Shown here: positions 21,341 through 29,338 of the stretch, one piece after another
Layout of the letters: every line of letters starts with the position of its first letter
Numbering within the stretch: the stretch's first letter is position 1
IMG/VR virus record: IMGVR_UViG_3300008448_009303
Location: 1-31,840 of that record
DNA: 31,840 bases
Source of the DNA: a virus
Direction: 5' to 3' (one strand)
Program-made: the position numbers and the translations under genes
Notes under the pieces: generated by a model
The model's input: the letters and a program-made list of their open reading frames with translations, nothing else
Databases searched by the model: none
Told to the model about the DNA's origin: nothing

Positions 21341-21829
21341 TTAACAATATGATCCTGAACAATGTTTTTTTCCGTCAAGACCTGGTTTTTTACCTTTACA
21401 TACTTGTACTGCGTATCCATTTGCATAAGCTGAAGGATAAACATCATATTTTGCCTTTGCTGCGGCTTTACCTCTAGCACAAAGTTTAGTTCCTGTTTTT
21501 TTTCTACCTTCCATCATAACCATGTCTTCATCATCAATATTCATAGAAAGTTCCATACCACTCTTTTTTGATTCATTCATTAAAAAATCAAAAACTTGGT
21601 CCATATTATTTTTTGCCTCCGCAATATGATCTTGAGCCCAATCGTGACCATTTTCTAAAATAGATTCGATCATACTATGATCCAAATCTAATAACAAATC
21701 ACATTGTCTTCTCATTTGTTCTAAATTAGAAAAGAACATATATCTTGAAGATTCTTTTTCTTGTCTTGAAGGGGTATCCTCAACAGTTTCTCTAATAATT
21801 TTTTTAATAATGTTGTCTAAATTTCTCAT
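21341..21829 (-). CDS. Cys-containing basic-tail phage protein (YPSAYANGYAVQVCKG)
   Basis: A 162-residue product. The N-terminal helix MRNLDNIIKKIIRETVEDTP contains IIRE|T, a candidate IxE protease site. Residues 25-95 are helical and acidic; residues about 107-162 are a basic Cys module, TGTKLCARGKAAAKAKYDVY then PSAYANGYAVQVCKGKKPGL, ending HCSGSYC. From memory this module is widespread in large marine and Bacteroidota phages and often occurs with DUF5872-like proteins; its function is unknown. It is the last gene of the long minus-strand structural cluster, directly after the NGLNN-tail gene, and may be a capsid-internal protein. Confidence 0.78.
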   Translation of the reverse strand: MRNLDNIIKKIIRETVEDTPSRQEKESSRYMFFSNLEQMRRQCDLLLDLDHSMIESILENGHDWAQDHIAEAKNNMDQVFDFLMNESKKSGMELSMNIDDEDMVMMEGRKKTGTKLCARGKAAAKAKYDVYPSAYANGYAVQVCKGKKPGLDGKKHCSGSYC

Positions 21830-21831
21830 GA

Positions 21832-22197
21832 TTAATTATTAAGTCCGTTTACGCCGCCCAAAGCAACAGCATTTAATTGAGTTACCGCAGTACCATAATT
21901 ATTAGTCCAAACTGGATGTGGTAGTATTAATTCAACAAGATTACCATCACAATCTTTAACACAAAGCGTATATTCGTTGTTTACCGATTGTGGTGTACAA
22001 TCTTCACAAGTATCGTAAGGTAAAACTACAACATATGATGGTGTTGTTGGTTCTGTATCGGTTACAACCGCGCAAATTACGTTACCAACCTCATCTTGTA
22101 TTGAGTAGACATCACCCGTACTTGGTGAAATTGCTCCAAAATCAACACAAACCTCAATTTCAGGGTTAGAACATAATGTCATATTAAAATTTGCCAT
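21832..22197 (-). CDS. small Cys-rich protein with NAVALGGVNGLNN C-terminal tail
   Basis: A 121-residue, beta-rich protein with paired Cys (TLCSNPEIEVCVDFG, YDTCEDCTPQ, TLCVKDCDGN). It has no signal peptide. It ends QLNAVALGGVNGLNN, nearly identical to the tail of the 63-residue protein at 6259-6450, although the two proteins otherwise differ. Its position after baseplate or tail genes and a good GTATTTATA motif 13 bases upstream point to a late, probably virion-associated protein. The Cys pairs could bind metal or form disulphides. The function is not known to me. Confidence 0.8.
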   Translation of the reverse strand: MANFNMTLCSNPEIEVCVDFGAISPSTGDVYSIQDEVGNVICAVVTDTEPTTPSYVVVLPYDTCEDCTPQSVNNEYTLCVKDCDGNLVELILPHPVWTNNYGTAVTQLNAVALGGVNGLNN

Positions 22198-22210
22198 CTT
22201 ATTTTTTTAT

Positions 22211-22219
22211 TATAAATAC
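22211..22219 (-). promoter_or_regulatory. GTATTTATA motif, candidate late promoter
   Basis: Minus-strand GTATTTATA, 13 bases before the ATG at 22197 and just after the preceding gene's stop. Both NGLNN-tail genes have this motif at almost equal distance (12 and 13 bases). Confidence 0.45.
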
Positions 22220-22221
22220 TT

Positions 22222-23685
22222 TTATTTTTTGTTTACAATTTGAAATTGTATTTGTTTTTTATAAGTTGTGGTTTGTCCCATCATTTTTACTTGTATATCA
22301 ATAAAATATTCGTTTGGTATTTTGTCTCTCATATCAAACATAAAGTAATATTCATTCGGGGTTCTATTAATATTTTCCCAATCTTCTACAACAACTTCTG
22401 TTTGACCCTCCCTTACATATACTCTGTATTTGGCATCAACATTCGGTAACATTTTGTTTGTTGTATAAGCCTCTTTAATGATTACCCCAACTTTTCTAAT
22501 GTCAGTGTTTATTATTTTTTCATTCTGTAAAATACCATAATATTCAAAACCAAATTTTGAAGGATCAAAAGTAGAAGTTCCTATTTGAATTGATTTCTTT
22601 AATGGGTAAAGTGTAAAATCGTTTATAACGTCAGGTAATGAAAATCCATTTAATTTTAAATTTGACCAAGTATCTGTAAATTGACATGGTGTTTTATATC
22701 CCATAAATGCAGGTAATGTTATTTCATAAACACCCCTTGTTCTTCTACAGGAAGGTAAATTGACCAAACCAGTAATTGGGTCACCCGCAGGATCTTTTAT
22801 TGTTACCAACGGATTTTGATCCAAATTCACAAAATCACCATCTTCGTAAACATACAAATAAAGTTTATTTGCCTTACCCATAGAAAAATAATTTCTATCA
22901 TCCTCAATTAAATCATTATATGTGGTTTCTAAAAATGGCTCATAAAAAGTTTGAGTATGTCTTGTGAAGAACCCAACTGAGTACATACCATCTGTTCCGG
23001 TCAGCAACTCAACTTGAGGTAAATATGCAATACCCCAAGTAGTTTCTTCAGGTAAAACACCGTTTAATATGTCATTAATTTCACTTGTCATATCAAACTC
23101 GATGTTCTCATCCCCAAATTGGAAATGTTGTATGTCAAGTATTGTCAAACCTGAAAAAGGATATGCACCTAAATCTAAATTGTTATAAACACCTGGTTCT
23201 CCCCAATTATCTATAGTTGTTGTTTGGTACCAATTCGAAGGTCTATTTGAATAGTTTTTATCACTCTCAATTGGGTCTTTAACATCGTAAAAATCATAAC
23301 CAACACCTTCATCCCAAAGTTGTGGGGTTGCAGTATCACCGTTAAGATAAGGTACTCTAAATAATATTAAGTCAAATGAAGTTGATCTTAGTGTTCCGTC
23401 AGGATTTGACGTATTTAACAAATCTTTGTCAAAAAAAGAAGTGTTTGTCATTTTTAAGACATGGGTCATAAAAGCGTCAGGACAACTAATTGATATTGTA
23501 CCATCATCTAACTTTTCTTTTAACAAATCTAAATTTAAACCAAAAATAAATCTAGAATAACCAACAGGTTCAGAAAGACCCCCATCACCATAAAAAAGTT
23601 GCATAACGGGGTTTCTACCCGTGTTGACATAACTATTTGAAAGTATTGTATTATTTTTACTGAAATAAGAATTATTAATTGACAT
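22222..23685 (-). CDS. probable tail or baseplate structural protein
   Basis: A 487-residue product, rich in Asn, aromatic residues and predicted strands, with no signal peptide or membrane segment. The first third (FSKNNTILSNSYVNTGRNPV, then FIFGLNLDLLKEKLDDGTIS) looks like a beta-sandwich; the middle (FDMTSEINDILNGVLPEETT, then YSVGFFTRHTQTFYEPFLET) resembles extracellular or virion beta-domains; the end includes an Ig-like part (YRVYVREGQTEVVVEDW). It directly follows the OB-fold spike gene, so a baseplate wedge, tail-tip or fibre-attachment role is inferred. No specific homologue is recognised. Confidence 0.78.
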   Translation of the reverse strand: MSINNSYFSKNNTILSNSYVNTGRNPVMQLFYGDGGLSEPVGYSRFIFGLNLDLLKEKLDDGTISISCPDAFMTHVLKMTNTSFFDKDLLNTSNPDGTLRSTSFDLILFRVPYLNGDTATPQLWDEGVGYDFYDVKDPIESDKNYSNRPSNWYQTTTIDNWGEPGVYNNLDLGAYPFSGLTILDIQHFQFGDENIEFDMTSEINDILNGVLPEETTWGIAYLPQVELLTGTDGMYSVGFFTRHTQTFYEPFLETTYNDLIEDDRNYFSMGKANKLYLYVYEDGDFVNLDQNPLVTIKDPAGDPITGLVNLPSCRRTRGVYEITLPAFMGYKTPCQFTDTWSNLKLNGFSLPDVINDFTLYPLKKSIQIGTSTFDPSKFGFEYYGILQNEKIINTDIRKVGVIIKEAYTTNKMLPNVDAKYRVYVREGQTEVVVEDWENINRTPNEYYFMFDMRDKIPNEYFIDIQVKMMGQTTTYKKQIQFQIVNKK

Positions 23686-23697
23686 TTACCTTTTATT

Positions 23698-23706
23698 AAT
23701 AAATAT
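23698..23706 (-). promoter_or_regulatory. ATATTTATT motif, candidate late promoter
   Basis: Minus-strand ATATTTATT beginning with the last base of the preceding TGA stop and ending 12 bases before the ATG at 23685. Confidence 0.35.
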
Positions 23707-25265
23707 CAATTAAGTCGAATATTTTGATTTAATATTGTTGCATCAGCATCTTGAATCAATTTTCTTATTTCTTCAATCTGAGTTCCGTCAGTTCCAATAG
23801 GTATTGGGGCTTTATTTGGGTTGTGAACATGAGACGCTAAAAAGTCGACAATCTTATTTAATAACTTCATTAATTGATCACCCCTAACCATAGGATCTGT
23901 TCTATCTAAAATCTCTTCAGTAAACTGAATTTGAGTTATACCATACAAAGACTCTTGAAGGTTAACTTTATCTCCTTTAGACGGTATTTGTGTTTTGTGT
24001 GAAATTAAATATAAGTTATCGGCAACTAAAGAACCATAAGAAACTGGGTTTGCTCTGTATTCAGTTCTTTCTATATTATTAATTTTTGTTGTGGTTTGTT
24101 GTCCAACAACACCTCTTGACCAAACTAAAAAATTACCATACTCTGATTCAGAAACATTCAGTTTTATTTTTTGATTAAACCTTGATGCGGAGTTAAAAAC
24201 TGTGGTTCCAGTTGAATTTAAATTATTAAGTGTGGATTCTGTTGGTCTTACAAAAAATGGAAATTGATTTACAATAGGTTCATCATTCGCCGGAGGATAT
24301 TGAGGATAACCATTAATGTTAATCTTACCATCATTTACGTTTTGAATAAATGTGTTTATAAGATTAAGTGCCAAATCAAAATTTAATCCCGAAAAACATA
24401 TCGAATAATCAGTTGTGGTTAAATATTGGTTGATCGGTGTGTCTAAATCTATTGTCGTTGATAATGCAACCGAATTTGGGATCATAGAATATAGATATAC
24501 ACATCCATTATAGAATGTGTCACCAGTAACGTTATTAAATGCCGTTAAACCTGAAATATATTGTGCACCATCTATAGACCACTCAATGACCTTTTTAATT
24601 TGTTGGGGTTCTTGTATTGCTTCTTCTAAGGTAAGAGGCGGTAAAGAAACTCTTTCTTGTTCAAAAGTAGAAAGTTGTAAAAAACTCCAATTAGGATTTT
24701 TTTGTGGTAAATTAAAATTTGCGGTTTGAGTTTGGAAATTTTTACCCGATCTAACTAAGGCGGTATCTTTTCGTAATACAACATCAGTAGTTCCTCGACT
24801 TAAAAGAGCATTGTCACCTGGTTCAGGGTAAATACCGTAAACACTTGGTATTGTAGAACCCGTAGAATCCCTTAGAGAATTTGATAATTTAAGATATTCA
24901 CCACTCGCTAAAAGAGATTCAGAATTTGTATAAGTTTCATAACTATTATTCTGAGGTCTTGTTATTGGTCCTTGGATGTAAAATTTACTATTATTAGTTC
25001 TTTCATTTACGTTATAGTACATTATATGTACATACTCACCGACTTCAGGTGTTTGACTTAAATAATAAGGTATTAACGGTAAAAAAATAAAAGGGTCATC
25101 AGCAGTCCATCTCCACAAAGATTCGGGTAATGGATTACCTTTAACATCTACAGGTGTTAAATCTGCCTTTGTCTCATGTTTTGGAAATACTCTTAATCTC
25201 CCTAACATTAAGGGATCTTTGTTATCTAAAACATAACCGTAAAATATTGATTTATTATCGTACAT
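23706..25265 (-). CDS. baseplate spike/hub protein with gp5-type OB-fold
   Basis: A 519-residue product. Residues about 7-90 match the N-terminal OB-fold of T4 gp5 and VgrG-like spikes: FYGYVLDNKDPLMLGRLRVF, then FIFLPLIPYYLSQTPEVGEY and VHIMYYN. The centre is long, Asn/Thr-rich and probably beta-structured. The C-terminus (about 465-519) has a helix and HVHNPNKAPIPIG, a His motif common at the end of phage baseplate spike proteins. No lysozyme domain like that inserted in T4 gp5 is visible. It should lie on the tail axis and pierce the envelope. Eleven bases overlap the preceding gene, indicating coupled translation. Confidence 0.82.
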   Translation of the reverse strand: MYDNKSIFYGYVLDNKDPLMLGRLRVFPKHETKADLTPVDVKGNPLPESLWRWTADDPFIFLPLIPYYLSQTPEVGEYVHIMYYNVNERTNNSKFYIQGPITRPQNNSYETYTNSESLLASGEYLKLSNSLRDSTGSTIPSVYGIYPEPGDNALLSRGTTDVVLRKDTALVRSGKNFQTQTANFNLPQKNPNWSFLQLSTFEQERVSLPPLTLEEAIQEPQQIKKVIEWSIDGAQYISGLTAFNNVTGDTFYNGCVYLYSMIPNSVALSTTIDLDTPINQYLTTTDYSICFSGLNFDLALNLINTFIQNVNDGKININGYPQYPPANDEPIVNQFPFFVRPTESTLNNLNSTGTTVFNSASRFNQKIKLNVSESEYGNFLVWSRGVVGQQTTTKINNIERTEYRANPVSYGSLVADNLYLISHKTQIPSKGDKVNLQESLYGITQIQFTEEILDRTDPMVRGDQLMKLLNKIVDFLASHVHNPNKAPIPIGTDGTQIEEIRKLIQDADATILNQNIRLN

Positions 25266-25488
25266 TTCTAGAAATATATTCTTTATGTAATAAATTATAC
25301 GTAGATTCTAATTTATCTAAATGCTCACTCATTTTTAAAAGGGCCGCTTTTGTGTGTTCAAAATCCCTCTCAATATATTGAAGTGCGATATGTAAATCTT
25401 TATTAGACGAATTCTTATAATCTTTCACAATAGATAAGACTTTTTTTGAATCTATTTTTTCTCTATCAATTTTAAAATGATTTTCCAT
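25255..25488 (-). CDS. small coiled-coil protein between tail genes
   Basis: A 77-residue, helical, charged protein (DREKIDSKKVLSIVKDYKNS, then ERDFEHTKAALLKMSEHLDK) with a likely coiled coil. No family is recognised. Its start overlaps the end of the 641-residue gene by 17 bases and its end overlaps the spike gene start by 11, so all three are translationally coupled. A chaperone or minor baseplate part is possible from context only. Confidence 0.75.
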   Translation of the reverse strand: MENHFKIDREKIDSKKVLSIVKDYKNSSNKDLHIALQYIERDFEHTKAALLKMSEHLDKLESTYNLLHKEYISRNVR

Positions 25489-27397
25489 ATGCTTTTTGTG
25501 GTACTGTTGTGAATAATGGTGTTACGGTAAGAGGACCAACGGCAACCACCGATTTACCGTTTTCCGCGTTTTCTTTATCCATACCCTCAATAACCGCAGA
25601 TATTGCAGCCAAGAATTCGTTTGGACTTCCATCTGGCATTGGCCCTGTTGGTATCCCTAATTCTTCCATTCTTTGAATGGTATTTATGTAAGATCTTGTG
25701 GGTGATGCACCCTCGAGAAGTCTTGCGGTAAATAATAATGGGAGTGGTACATCCGCATTTGGGTTTGCTTGTAAAGCACTTATCTTCCTTTTTAAAACTA
25801 AACTTAATATTTTAGTCAATTCATCAACGATACTTTTACAATCCCTAAAATCCTTTAATAATTTTATCGACGCCCCAATACCCAAAAGAGTTAAAGGAAA
25901 GATCATTCTTTTTATCTTTAATTTTTTTTCAAAAGATATATCCGCAAGTACTTCTTTTAACAATTTTTTTATATCTTTTCTAACAATATTATAAACGATT
26001 TTTGTGTAAACCGCACCAATTTGAGACATTAATTCTATAAGAAATGTTTTACAATTTTTTTGGAATCCCTCCAAGTTGGTTGTTAAATCTACAAATTGTT
26101 GACCTAATAATTTACCTGTCGCCATAAAAGGTAACAATATTTTTGGTGACAAAACTGCGGTTGTAATTGCTTTAGGAAACTCCTCAATCCAAGACGCATC
26201 AAATGCTAGTTTGAATCCTTGATCCGCAACATTATTGATTACGTTTGATGTTTGATTTATAATGTTATTTTCATTAACACCCTCAACAAAAACTATTTCG
26301 TTAAGAGCATCTATAACCGCTTCAGTATTCATTATCACTTTTATATTTTCACAATCCTGAAACTGTAAAATATTTAATTGTATATCTGAAACCTTTTCTT
26401 CAATAAGTCTTAAATCTAAATTACTGAGTTCAAAAAAATCGTCAGAAACAACATCTCTTTCAGAAATTTTTGCAACGCCACTCACATCTATTTCGGGTGT
26501 TGCGTCATAACATAACCCAAGTATTCTTTGGAGTATTTTTAAGTATTTCTGATATGCGGATATTTCACTTGATCCGGAGTTTTTGGCCACAAACAAGGTA
26601 CCTGTTATAATATTAATAAGTTGAGCATATACATTTTTTTGGTCAAAAATATCTATAGAATCAAAATAATCACTTAAAAACTCATCAACGTTTAATGGGT
26701 TTGCTCGTGGTGCAATTGTAACTTTAAAAAAGTTACCCTGAACAATTTGACCTAATGGGGTTGTGTACTGTTGTACATATTCTAAATCAAATAAATTTTG
26801 CGATGAAGCACCTATGAATGGTGTACCACCAACAGCACTTATTGGTTGACCTAAGTTTTGAATCCTATCGTATAAACATTTGTTCATTGCGAAAGGGTAA
26901 GTATAGTAATTTAGAGGCTTTGACTCGTAAATAAGTTTACCTACTTTGGTTTCCGCACTCAAAGTTAAGTAGTTAAAAAAATCAACTGATTGAACTTTAA
27001 TGTATTGTGGTAAATTGACTGGTAAAATTTGGTCGGTAGAACAACCTAAAGTTTTTTTAATAGTATCAATTAAAATTTGTTTAAGTTGAGGTTGTAATTC
27101 TTTTAATGATTTTATAAAAACTTTTTTTAAATAATTGTTTGTGTCAGCACCACTTCCGTTAATTAATTTAGATAATTTAACTAACTCTTTAAACGCTGTG
27201 GTAACATCGTCCTGAAAATCTTGTTTTTTTTCGGACCATTCCGATAATTGTGTTTTTAAAAAATTTTCACTTGTATCAAAAGAATTCGAAACTTTCTTCT
27301 CCAACTTTTTTTGGTCAGCTCTAAGTTTTTTATAAGTAGGAAATATTTGAGCCTCCTTATCGACTTTTTTAAAACTTTCTGAAACATCAATTGGCAT
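25472..27397 (-). CDS. large probable virion (baseplate) protein
   Basis: A 641-residue, largely helical protein. The N-terminal 120 residues look like coiled coil (YKKLRADQKKLEKKVSNSFD), the middle is mixed (YIKVQSVDFFNYLTLSAETK, IVQGNFFKVTIAPRANPLNV), and residues about 440-560 hold long helices including a hydrophobic stretch (IFPLTLLGIGASIKLL). It ends with a Pro/Val-rich tail (VVAVGPLTVTPLFTTVPQKA). No named family is recognised. Direct coupling to the spike gene suggests a baseplate or tail-core component. A tail-tip or pore-forming role through the hydrophobic part is an alternative. Confidence 0.78.
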   Translation of the reverse strand: MPIDVSESFKKVDKEAQIFPTYKKLRADQKKLEKKVSNSFDTSENFLKTQLSEWSEKKQDFQDDVTTAFKELVKLSKLINGSGADTNNYLKKVFIKSLKELQPQLKQILIDTIKKTLGCSTDQILPVNLPQYIKVQSVDFFNYLTLSAETKVGKLIYESKPLNYYTYPFAMNKCLYDRIQNLGQPISAVGGTPFIGASSQNLFDLEYVQQYTTPLGQIVQGNFFKVTIAPRANPLNVDEFLSDYFDSIDIFDQKNVYAQLINIITGTLFVAKNSGSSEISAYQKYLKILQRILGLCYDATPEIDVSGVAKISERDVVSDDFFELSNLDLRLIEEKVSDIQLNILQFQDCENIKVIMNTEAVIDALNEIVFVEGVNENNIINQTSNVINNVADQGFKLAFDASWIEEFPKAITTAVLSPKILLPFMATGKLLGQQFVDLTTNLEGFQKNCKTFLIELMSQIGAVYTKIVYNIVRKDIKKLLKEVLADISFEKKLKIKRMIFPLTLLGIGASIKLLKDFRDCKSIVDELTKILSLVLKRKISALQANPNADVPLPLLFTARLLEGASPTRSYINTIQRMEELGIPTGPMPDGSPNEFLAAISAVIEGMDKENAENGKSVVAVGPLTVTPLFTTVPQKAYGKSF

Positions 27398-27409
27398 ATT
27401 TGTTTATTT

Positions 27410-27775
27410 TTACATCTTATATTTATAGTCTGAATTCACATCTTTTTTTAACAAATTTTGAATTGTGTCATCATCGATTTCTAAATCGGATAATGTAAAA
27501 TCATCTTCTTTTTCGGTATTTTTTTGCCACATTTGTGCTTGTAACTTTGATAAGGTCAACTTTTTCTCAACACAATCATTAATAATTTTTTGTTGCTTTT
27601 CAATAACAGGTCCAATAAGTGTCATATCTTCAGGTTCTTTCATCATGGTTAACATTTTGTTTTGGATCCTGATTGCGGTATTTCTTTGTTCCACAAGCTC
27701 GTTGTAAATTTCTTGCATAAGAGACAACATTGACTCTTTTGATAAATTAATTTGTTTTTTTGATGGTCTTGGCAT
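27410..27775 (-). CDS. helical protein, speculative small terminase candidate
   Basis: A 121-residue product. It has a basic start (MPRPSKKQINLSKESML), two long helices likely to form a coiled-coil hairpin (LVEQRNTAIRIQNKMLTMMK, then VIEKQQKIINDCVEKKLTLS), and an acidic tail (FTLSDLEIDDDTIQNLL). The layout of basic head, helical hairpin and acidic tail resembles T4 gp16-type small terminases, but I see no decisive motif. It sits between the sigma factor and the 641-residue virion protein. Other options are an adaptor or a tail chaperone. Confidence 0.72.
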   Translation of the reverse strand: MPRPSKKQINLSKESMLSLMQEIYNELVEQRNTAIRIQNKMLTMMKEPEDMTLIGPVIEKQQKIINDCVEKKLTLSKLQAQMWQKNTEKEDDFTLSDLEIDDDTIQNLLKKDVNSDYKYKM

Positions 27776-27779
27776 ACAC

Positions 27780-27788
27780 TATAAATAT
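27780..27788 (-). promoter_or_regulatory. ATATTTATA motif overlapping the sigma-gene stop
   Basis: Minus-strand ATATTTATA begins with the last base of the sigma-factor TAA and ends 4 bases before the ATG at 27775. The motif is perfect but very close to the start, so transcription from it would be nearly leaderless. Confidence 0.35.
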
Positions 27789-28531
27789 TATTTTTTTAAA
27801 ATTTCTTGAACCAACTCAAAGTAAATTTTTTTATACTTCTTCAGGGATGTTCTAATTTCTTTGGTTGAAAGGTTTGTCATCTCTCGTAATTCGAAAAGTA
27901 TTATATTTTTGTTGAATTTATTATTGTTTGAATCGGGAAATATAGTACCATAATTCTCAAACAAATCGTGAATTGCGGAACCTAACTTATATTCTTGTTC
28001 ATTTATTGTTTCACCATCTAAAGTGTCTTTTAATTTTTCTAAAAATTTCTTTATTATCATTTCAGAACTAACATCGTCATTATCAATATAATATGACATG
28101 TTAACATTATTACTCAGATCAGAAGATATATCTTCATAAGAAATTTTACGATTCATTTCTTTTTGGTCTTTCATAATTTGACCCATAAGATAATTTTTAC
28201 AAATAGTACCAAAGTAAGAATAAGCCTTCTTTTCCTTAGAAGGCTTAAACTTTTCTATTTTTGTCATCAAAAAAGAATGAGTGTCATTATGAATCTCTTC
28301 ATAATTCATATCTTTCCTGTACAATTTGTATCTTCTAATAATTGAGGATATCATTTTATCTAAAGGGTGTCTTAAAAACTCATTGTAAATTTTGTTTCTT
28401 TCGTGATAGGAATCTGTTACTAAAAACAGTTTTACAGCATTTTCCTCACGTTCATCAAAATAGTTGTTTGTTTTTGGTTTTCTCCCTTTCTTCTTCTTTT
28501 CTATACTATCGACATTTTCATTGTCAAACAT
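27788..28531 (-). CDS. RNA polymerase sigma factor, T4 gp55-like late type
   Basis: A 247-residue product. After a basic leader (EKKKKGRKPKTNN), residues about 50-140 form sigma region 2: EFLRHPLDKMISSIIRRYKL, DTHSFLMTKIEKFKPSKEKK and AYSYFGTICKNYLMGQIMKD, the Y-F-T/C core typical of gp55-like factors and of sigma-70 region 2. A helical C-terminus (about 205-247, REMTNLSTKEIRTSLKKYKK) could serve as a reduced region 4. T4 gp55 (185 residues) directs host polymerase to late promoters. Here the best partner motif is ATATTTAT(A). It overlaps the preceding glycosyltransferase stop in TAATG. Alternatives such as another phage sigma class are less likely. Confidence 0.85.
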   Translation of the reverse strand: MFDNENVDSIEKKKKGRKPKTNNYFDEREENAVKLFLVTDSYHERNKIYNEFLRHPLDKMISSIIRRYKLYRKDMNYEEIHNDTHSFLMTKIEKFKPSKEKKAYSYFGTICKNYLMGQIMKDQKEMNRKISYEDISSDLSNNVNMSYYIDNDDVSSEMIIKKFLEKLKDTLDGETINEQEYKLGSAIHDLFENYGTIFPDSNNNKFNKNIILFELREMTNLSTKEIRTSLKKYKKIYFELVQEILKK

Positions 28532-29337
28532 TAAACATTTTCAGACTCAAAATTTATTTCTCTATCAAAATTGAAGAACGATTCTTTTTTTGCAGATTCA
28601 ATCCAAAATCTTGCTTCATCCTCATCAATCTTATCAGTTCCATTTTTATAATTCCAAAAAATCGATCCCACTCTTAAGTTCATGTGTTTGTAACCAACTT
28701 TAGGAACACTCATAATTTTAACTGAATTTTGAGTTAGTCTTAAAAATAATTCATAGTTAAAAGTTAATTTAAAATTAGGTTTAAGCCCTCCATAGTTTAA
28801 AAAAGTTTCTTTCCTGAAAAGACATCCTGAGAATTGGAAATTTTGAAAATTTTGTAATGTCTCATTAGTTAGAACGCCTATTTCTGAAGATATGTTTGCC
28901 GCAAAAGTTGCTTCATTAGTAAATCCAGCAAAAACCGCTTTTTCATCCACGTCGACAACAATAGGTAAAAATACATCAACATCTTTGTAAAAATCCATGT
29001 ATTTTTTTCCGTTTTTAAACCATATATTAGAAAATTCATCGTCAAATTCTAAAACACTAACCCAAGTTGATGTTGAAACCTCAACACCTTTATTGACTTG
29101 AGATTGGAAGTTAGGTTGACCGTCCCATTTTTCAAGAACTACTTTTAATTCCCCAAAATCATACCCTTGGAGGTAGGTTTCTAATTCAGACTCATTGCAA
29201 TAAACAATGACTAATTCATTTACATATTCGTTTTGATATTGGACTGATTTAATACTTTTTTCAAAAAAGTCTATAAAATCAAAGGCAGTTGAGGTTTTAA
29301 TTGGTAAAACCACAGATATTGTGTTATTATTTTCCAT
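28531..29337 (-). CDS. GT-A (family 2-like) glycosyltransferase
   Basis: A 268-residue product with the layout of family 2 glycosyltransferases: an N-terminal strand ISVVLPIKTS, nucleotide-sugar region VNKGVEVSTSTWVSVLEFDD where FDDEF fits the metal-binding DxD, and an acceptor-side block FSGCLFRKETFLNYGGLKPN then FNYELFLRLTQ. It would move a sugar from a nucleotide donor in the cytoplasm to an unknown acceptor (DNA base, virion protein or glycan). It lies one base after the GT-B gene, so the two probably act in sequence. Its stop overlaps the sigma-factor start. Confidence 0.83.
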   Translation of the reverse strand: MENNNTISVVLPIKTSTAFDFIDFFEKSIKSVQYQNEYVNELVIVYCNESELETYLQGYDFGELKVVLEKWDGQPNFQSQVNKGVEVSTSTWVSVLEFDDEFSNIWFKNGKKYMDFYKDVDVFLPIVVDVDEKAVFAGFTNEATFAANISSEIGVLTNETLQNFQNFQFSGCLFRKETFLNYGGLKPNFKLTFNYELFLRLTQNSVKIMSVPKVGYKHMNLRVGSIFWNYKNGTDKIDEDEARFWIESAKKESFFNFDREINFESENV

Positions 29338-29338
29338 A

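Noticed and set aside
25698-25994. Plus-strand 98-residue frame with hydrophobic stretches
   Set aside because: Antisense of helical parts of the 641-residue virion protein; no promoter or neighbours on plus.
27415-27424. Another ATATTTATA site
   Set aside because: It lies within the end of the 27410-27775 coding sequence and in the wrong orientation for the following gene; probably chance codons for Tyr-Lys-Tyr.
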